From positions 1 through 8,489 of the forward strand of contig JAKMCZ010000208.1 of NCBI GenBank assembly GCA_022428185.1: a stretch of 8,489 nucleotides of DNA. The letters run 5' to 3'. Source of the DNA: Alphaproteobacteria bacterium (GTDB lineage Bacteria > Pseudomonadota > Alphaproteobacteria > RS24). The position numbers and the translations under genes are program-made. Below, piece after piece: positions 6,414-8,489 of this stretch (position 1 is its first letter; each line of letters begins with the position of its first letter). The notes under the pieces were generated by a model. It was given only the letters and a program-made list of their open reading frames with translations. It had not been told where the DNA came from and did no database searches.

Positions 6414-6715
6414 ACGTTGACGCAATCGTCTATTTGATGAGCATTTTCGTGATGGCCGTATTTGTCGGTTATTACGTCGTCTGGTCGGTGACACCGGCAT
6501 TGCACACGCCGCTTATGTCGGTGACCAATGCCATTTCCTCAGTGATTATTGTCGGCGCGCTGGTTGCTATTGGGGCTGATGTCAGTGCCGATGACACTGC
6601 CGGTGCGATGACGCGCTGGCTTGGTTTCGGCGCGGTTATTCTCGCTTCTATCAATATTTTTGGCGGCTTTCTGGTAACCCAGCGCATGCTCGCCATGTAT
6701 CGTAAAAAAGATTAG
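6410..6715 (+). CDS. pntAB: NAD(P) transhydrogenase subunit alpha part 2 (membrane)
   Basis: This 101-residue integral membrane protein contributes the alpha-side helices of the proton channel (domain II) of transhydrogenase. Three hydrophobic helices are visible, at about residues 7-26, 40-58 and 70-89. The loop and second helix carry the signature VTPALHTPLMSVTNAISSVI (27-46), which is highly conserved and also occurs in the C-terminal part of the fused E. coli PntA. The C-terminus is basic (MYRKKD). The start ATG overlaps the pntAA stop (ATGA) and has a strong AGGAG site. pntB starts 12 bases after its stop. It works with PntAA and PntB as one complex in the inner membrane. Confidence 0.95.
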   Translation: MNVDAIVYLMSIFVMAVFVGYYVVWSVTPALHTPLMSVTNAISSVIIVGALVAIGADVSADDTAGAMTRWLGFGAVILASINIFGGFLVTQRMLAMYRKKD

Positions 6716-6727
6716 GGACGCAATATT

Positions 6728-8134
6728 ATGAGCGCAAATCTATCTTCCCTTCTCTATCTCTTGTCCGGCGTATTCTTCATTTTGTCGCTGCGTGGACTCT
6801 CGAACCCTGAAACATCGCGGCAGGGCAATTATTTCGGCATGGCCGGTATGGCTATTGCCGTGGCGACCACGCTAACGCTTTTGGACAATAATTCGCTTGA
6901 AAGCTTCGGCATTATCGCCGCTGGTGTCGCCATTGGCGGCATTATCGGCGCGGTGATTGCGCGGCGCATCGCCATGACCGATATGCCGCAATTGGTGGCG
7001 GCGTTTCACTCTTTGGTCGGCATGGCTGCGGTATTGGTGGCTTGGGCCGCTTTCTTATCGCCCGAAGCGTTTGGCATTGTGAAAAACGGCTCGATTATGA
7101 CGGCCAGCTTAGTTGAGATGTCATTCGGTGTCGCCATTGGTGCGATTACATTTTCAGGCTCGGTTATCGCTTTTGCAAAATTGCAGGGCACCATGTCGGG
7201 CGCGCCAATTTTGCTTCCCCAACGCCATGCGATTAACATTATTTTGGCGGTCAGCATTGTTGCAGGCATTGTCTATCTTTGCCTCGACCCGTCCAATCAA
7301 TTGGCCGAAGTGTTTTTATTCGTCACCGTTTTATCATTTGCCATTGGTTTCCTCATCATCATTCCCATTGGGGGTGCGGATATGCCGGTTGTGGTGTCCA
7401 TGCTCAATTCCTATTCGGGTTGGGCGGCGGCCGGTATCGGCTTCACATTGGGCAATCTGGCACTGATTATCACAGGCTCTCTGGTCGGTTCTTCGGGGGC
7501 TATTTTGTCTTACATTATGTGTAAGGGCATGAACCGCTCATTCTTCTCGGTCATTCTGGGTGGCTTTGGAGGCGATGATTCCGCTGCTGCAGCCGGCGAG
7601 GTCGAGCAGCGTCCAGTCAAGCAGGGCAGTGCCGAAGACGCAGCATTCATTATGAAAAATGCCGGTTCGGTTGTCATCGTGCCGGGCTATGGCATGGCGG
7701 TGGCGCAAGCCCAACACGCTTTGCGTGAGATGGCTGATGAACTGAAAAAACAGGGCGTGAAGGTCTCTTATGCCATTCATCCGGTGGCCGGGCGTATGCC
7801 GGGCCATATGAACGTACTGCTGGCTGAGGCCAATGTGCCATATGACGAAGTGTTTGAATTGGAAGATATCAACTCCGAATTTGCCCAAGCTGATGTGGCG
7901 TTTGTCATCGGGGCCAATGATGTCACCAATCCGTCGGCCAAAACCGATCCGCAAAGTCCAATTTTCGGCATGCCGATTTTAGATGTTGACCGCGCCGCAA
8001 CGGTTTTGTTCATCAAGCGTGGCATGGGCTCCGGCTATGCCGGAGTTGAGAACGAGCTATTCTTCCGCGACAATACGATGATGCTGTTCTCTGATGCGAA
8101 GAAAATGGTCGAGAATATCGTCAAAGCTTTCTGA
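6728..8134 (+). CDS. pntB: NAD(P) transhydrogenase subunit beta
   Basis: This 468-residue subunit combines the rest of the proton-conducting membrane domain (residues 1 to about 280, several helices) with the NADP(H)-binding domain III (about 305-468). His94 in AAFHSLVGMAAV matches the channel histidine known as His91 in E. coli PntB. MPVVVSMLNSYSGWAAAGIG (219-238) and SSGAILSYIMCKGMNRSF (255-272) are classic family segments. In domain III, the fingerprint VPGYGMAVAQAQ (318-329), HPVAGRMPGHMNVLLAEA (351-368), IGANDVTNPSAKTDPQSP (394-411) and KRGMGSGYAGVENELF (430-445) build the NADPH site. An Ala/Glu/Gly-rich linker (282-302) joins the two domains. An AGGGA begins in the pntAB stop region, nine bases before the ATG. 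All key residues look intact, so the complex should be active in making NADPH from NADH at the expense of the proton gradient. Confidence 0.97.
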   Translation: MSANLSSLLYLLSGVFFILSLRGLSNPETSRQGNYFGMAGMAIAVATTLTLLDNNSLESFGIIAAGVAIGGIIGAVIARRIAMTDMPQLVAAFHSLVGMAAVLVAWAAFLSPEAFGIVKNGSIMTASLVEMSFGVAIGAITFSGSVIAFAKLQGTMSGAPILLPQRHAINIILAVSIVAGIVYLCLDPSNQLAEVFLFVTVLSFAIGFLIIIPIGGADMPVVVSMLNSYSGWAAAGIGFTLGNLALIITGSLVGSSGAILSYIMCKGMNRSFFSVILGGFGGDDSAAAAGEVEQRPVKQGSAEDAAFIMKNAGSVVIVPGYGMAVAQAQHALREMADELKKQGVKVSYAIHPVAGRMPGHMNVLLAEANVPYDEVFELEDINSEFAQADVAFVIGANDVTNPSAKTDPQSPIFGMPILDVDRAATVLFIKRGMGSGYAGVENELFFRDNTMMLFSDAKKMVENIVKAF

Positions 8135-8161
8135 CTGCTAAACAGCTCTCAGAGATAAAAT

Positions 8162-8192
8162 AAAAGCCCCGTTTCCAAGAAGCGGGGCTTTT
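8162..8192. terminator. Bidirectional rho-independent terminator between pntB and rpsU
   Basis: A 14-pair stem is formed by 8162-8175 (AAAAGCCCCGTTTC) and 8179-8192 (GAAGCGGGGCTTTT), with one G-U pair and a three-base loop (CAA). The right arm continues into further T residues (TTTTTT, 8189-8194). The left side is A-rich, so the minus-strand transcript also ends in a U-run. It lies 28 bases after the pntB stop and 23 bases past the rpsU stop, so it can end both convergent messages. Confidence 0.9.
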
Positions 8193-8214
8193 TTATTGCT
8201 GAATTGAAGGGCGC

Positions 8215-8439
8215 CTAATATTTGCGCTTGCCGAGCACCAAACCCTCGCGCTGCGCCGCCTTACGGGCCAGCTTGCGAACACGGCGCACGCTTTCCGCCT
8301 TTTCGCGGGCGCGCTTCTCCGATGGCTTTTCATAGTGATTACGCAACTTCATTTCGCGGAAGACACCTTCACGCTGAAGTTTTTTCTTCAGAACCTTATA
8401 GGCCTGATCAACGTTATTATCACGAACGGAAACTTGCAC
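8215..8439 (-). CDS. rpsU: 30S ribosomal protein S21
   Basis: This is a 74-residue, strongly basic small-subunit protein. The N-terminal QVSVRDNNVDQAYKVLKKKL and the core REGVFREMKLRNHYEKPSEK are typical of S21, which helps the ribosome select messages near the anti-Shine-Dalgarno end of 16S rRNA. The C-terminal extension (LVLGKRKY) is within the range for alphaproteobacteria. Translation starts at GTG (8437-8439): AGAGGTGAT, a long match to the anti-Shine-Dalgarno, ends five bases before it. The ATG a few bases upstream (8446) is in another frame and not the start. The gene is convergent with pntB and shares its terminator. Confidence 0.95.
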   Translation of the reverse strand: MQVSVRDNNVDQAYKVLKKKLQREGVFREMKLRNHYEKPSEKRAREKAESVRRVRKLARKAAQREGLVLGKRKY

Positions 8440-8462
8440 GTTTCATCACCTCTTCAAAACAA

Positions 8463-8468
8463 ATTCTA
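8463..8468 (-). promoter_or_regulatory. Possible -10 element of rpsU
   Basis: On the minus strand, TAGAAT (five of six bases of the -10 consensus) lies 23 bases before the rpsU GTG, leaving a leader just long enough for the ribosome site. The matching -35 would fall at or beyond the right edge of the window, so it cannot be confirmed. Confidence 0.3.
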
Positions 8469-8489
8469 GCGACTCATGGCCGCCAAGAC

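Noticed and set aside
5481..6500. Long minus-strand open frame opposite pntAA (339 codons)
   Set aside because: It is a shadow of pntAA codon usage. It is rich in Arg/His/Cys, resembles no family, and the opposite strand encodes an unmistakable transhydrogenase subunit.
976..6950. Recurring CCGATTATC/GATTATCGG-like octamers as a possible genome signal (uptake or Chi-type)
   Set aside because: Nearly all copies lie in coding sequence, where they encode Pro-Ile-Ile or Ile-Ile-Gly, so codon preference explains them.
8437..8446. ATG at 8446 (minus strand) as the rpsU start
   Set aside because: It is out of frame with S21. The GTG at 8439 is in frame with the conserved QVSVRDNN and correctly spaced from the AGGTGAT site.

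Overview
The window looks like ordinary chromosomal DNA of an alphaproteobacterium. The evidence is a cysteine-free 41-residue ribosomal protein L36, a Pcs-type phosphatidylcholine synthase, the small aa3-type cytochrome oxidase subunit IV, and a proton-translocating transhydrogenase split into three genes as in Rhodospirillum. The genus cannot be fixed from the sequence alone. No rRNA, tRNA, insertion sequence, phage gene or CRISPR array is visible, and no stretch longer than about 180 bases lacks a gene.

Layout. From the left edge to 1789 (+ strand) lie the C-terminal part of phosphatidylcholine synthase (pcs), cut by the window edge, and a DHA1-type MFS efflux transporter joined to it by a TAATG stop/start overlap. 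From 1794 to 2771 (- strand) a soluble alpha/beta hydrolase converges on the transporter with only 4 bp between the stop codons. A 179-bp divergent intergenic region (2772-2950) holds a good sigma-70-type promoter and a leader hairpin for rpmJ, and a weaker candidate promoter for the hydrolase. Next on the + strand come rpmJ (L36), a membrane-anchored alpha/beta hydrolase with a TTG start, and an N-formylglutamate amidohydrolase-family protein. They are tightly spaced and end at a probable terminator near 4934-4964. The next + strand unit is a 51-residue cytochrome oxidase subunit IV followed by pntAA, pntAB and pntB. A strong bidirectional terminator at 8162-8192 closes this unit and also serves the convergent rpsU (S21), which starts at a GTG.

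How the genes work together. The right half is a bioenergetic unit. The transhydrogenase uses the proton gradient, which the cytochrome oxidase helps build, to make NADPH from NADH. The left half concerns the envelope: a membrane phospholipid enzyme with a coupled exporter. The two hydrolases and the amidohydrolase have intact catalytic motifs, but their substrates cannot be read from the sequence.

I see no clear new defence, mobile or biosynthetic system. The most unusual points are a 29-residue lysine/alanine/proline histone-like tail on PntAA, whose codons also supply the ribosome binding site of pntAB; a terminator-like hairpin in the rpmJ leader; and the rpmJ-hydrolase-amidohydrolase grouping.
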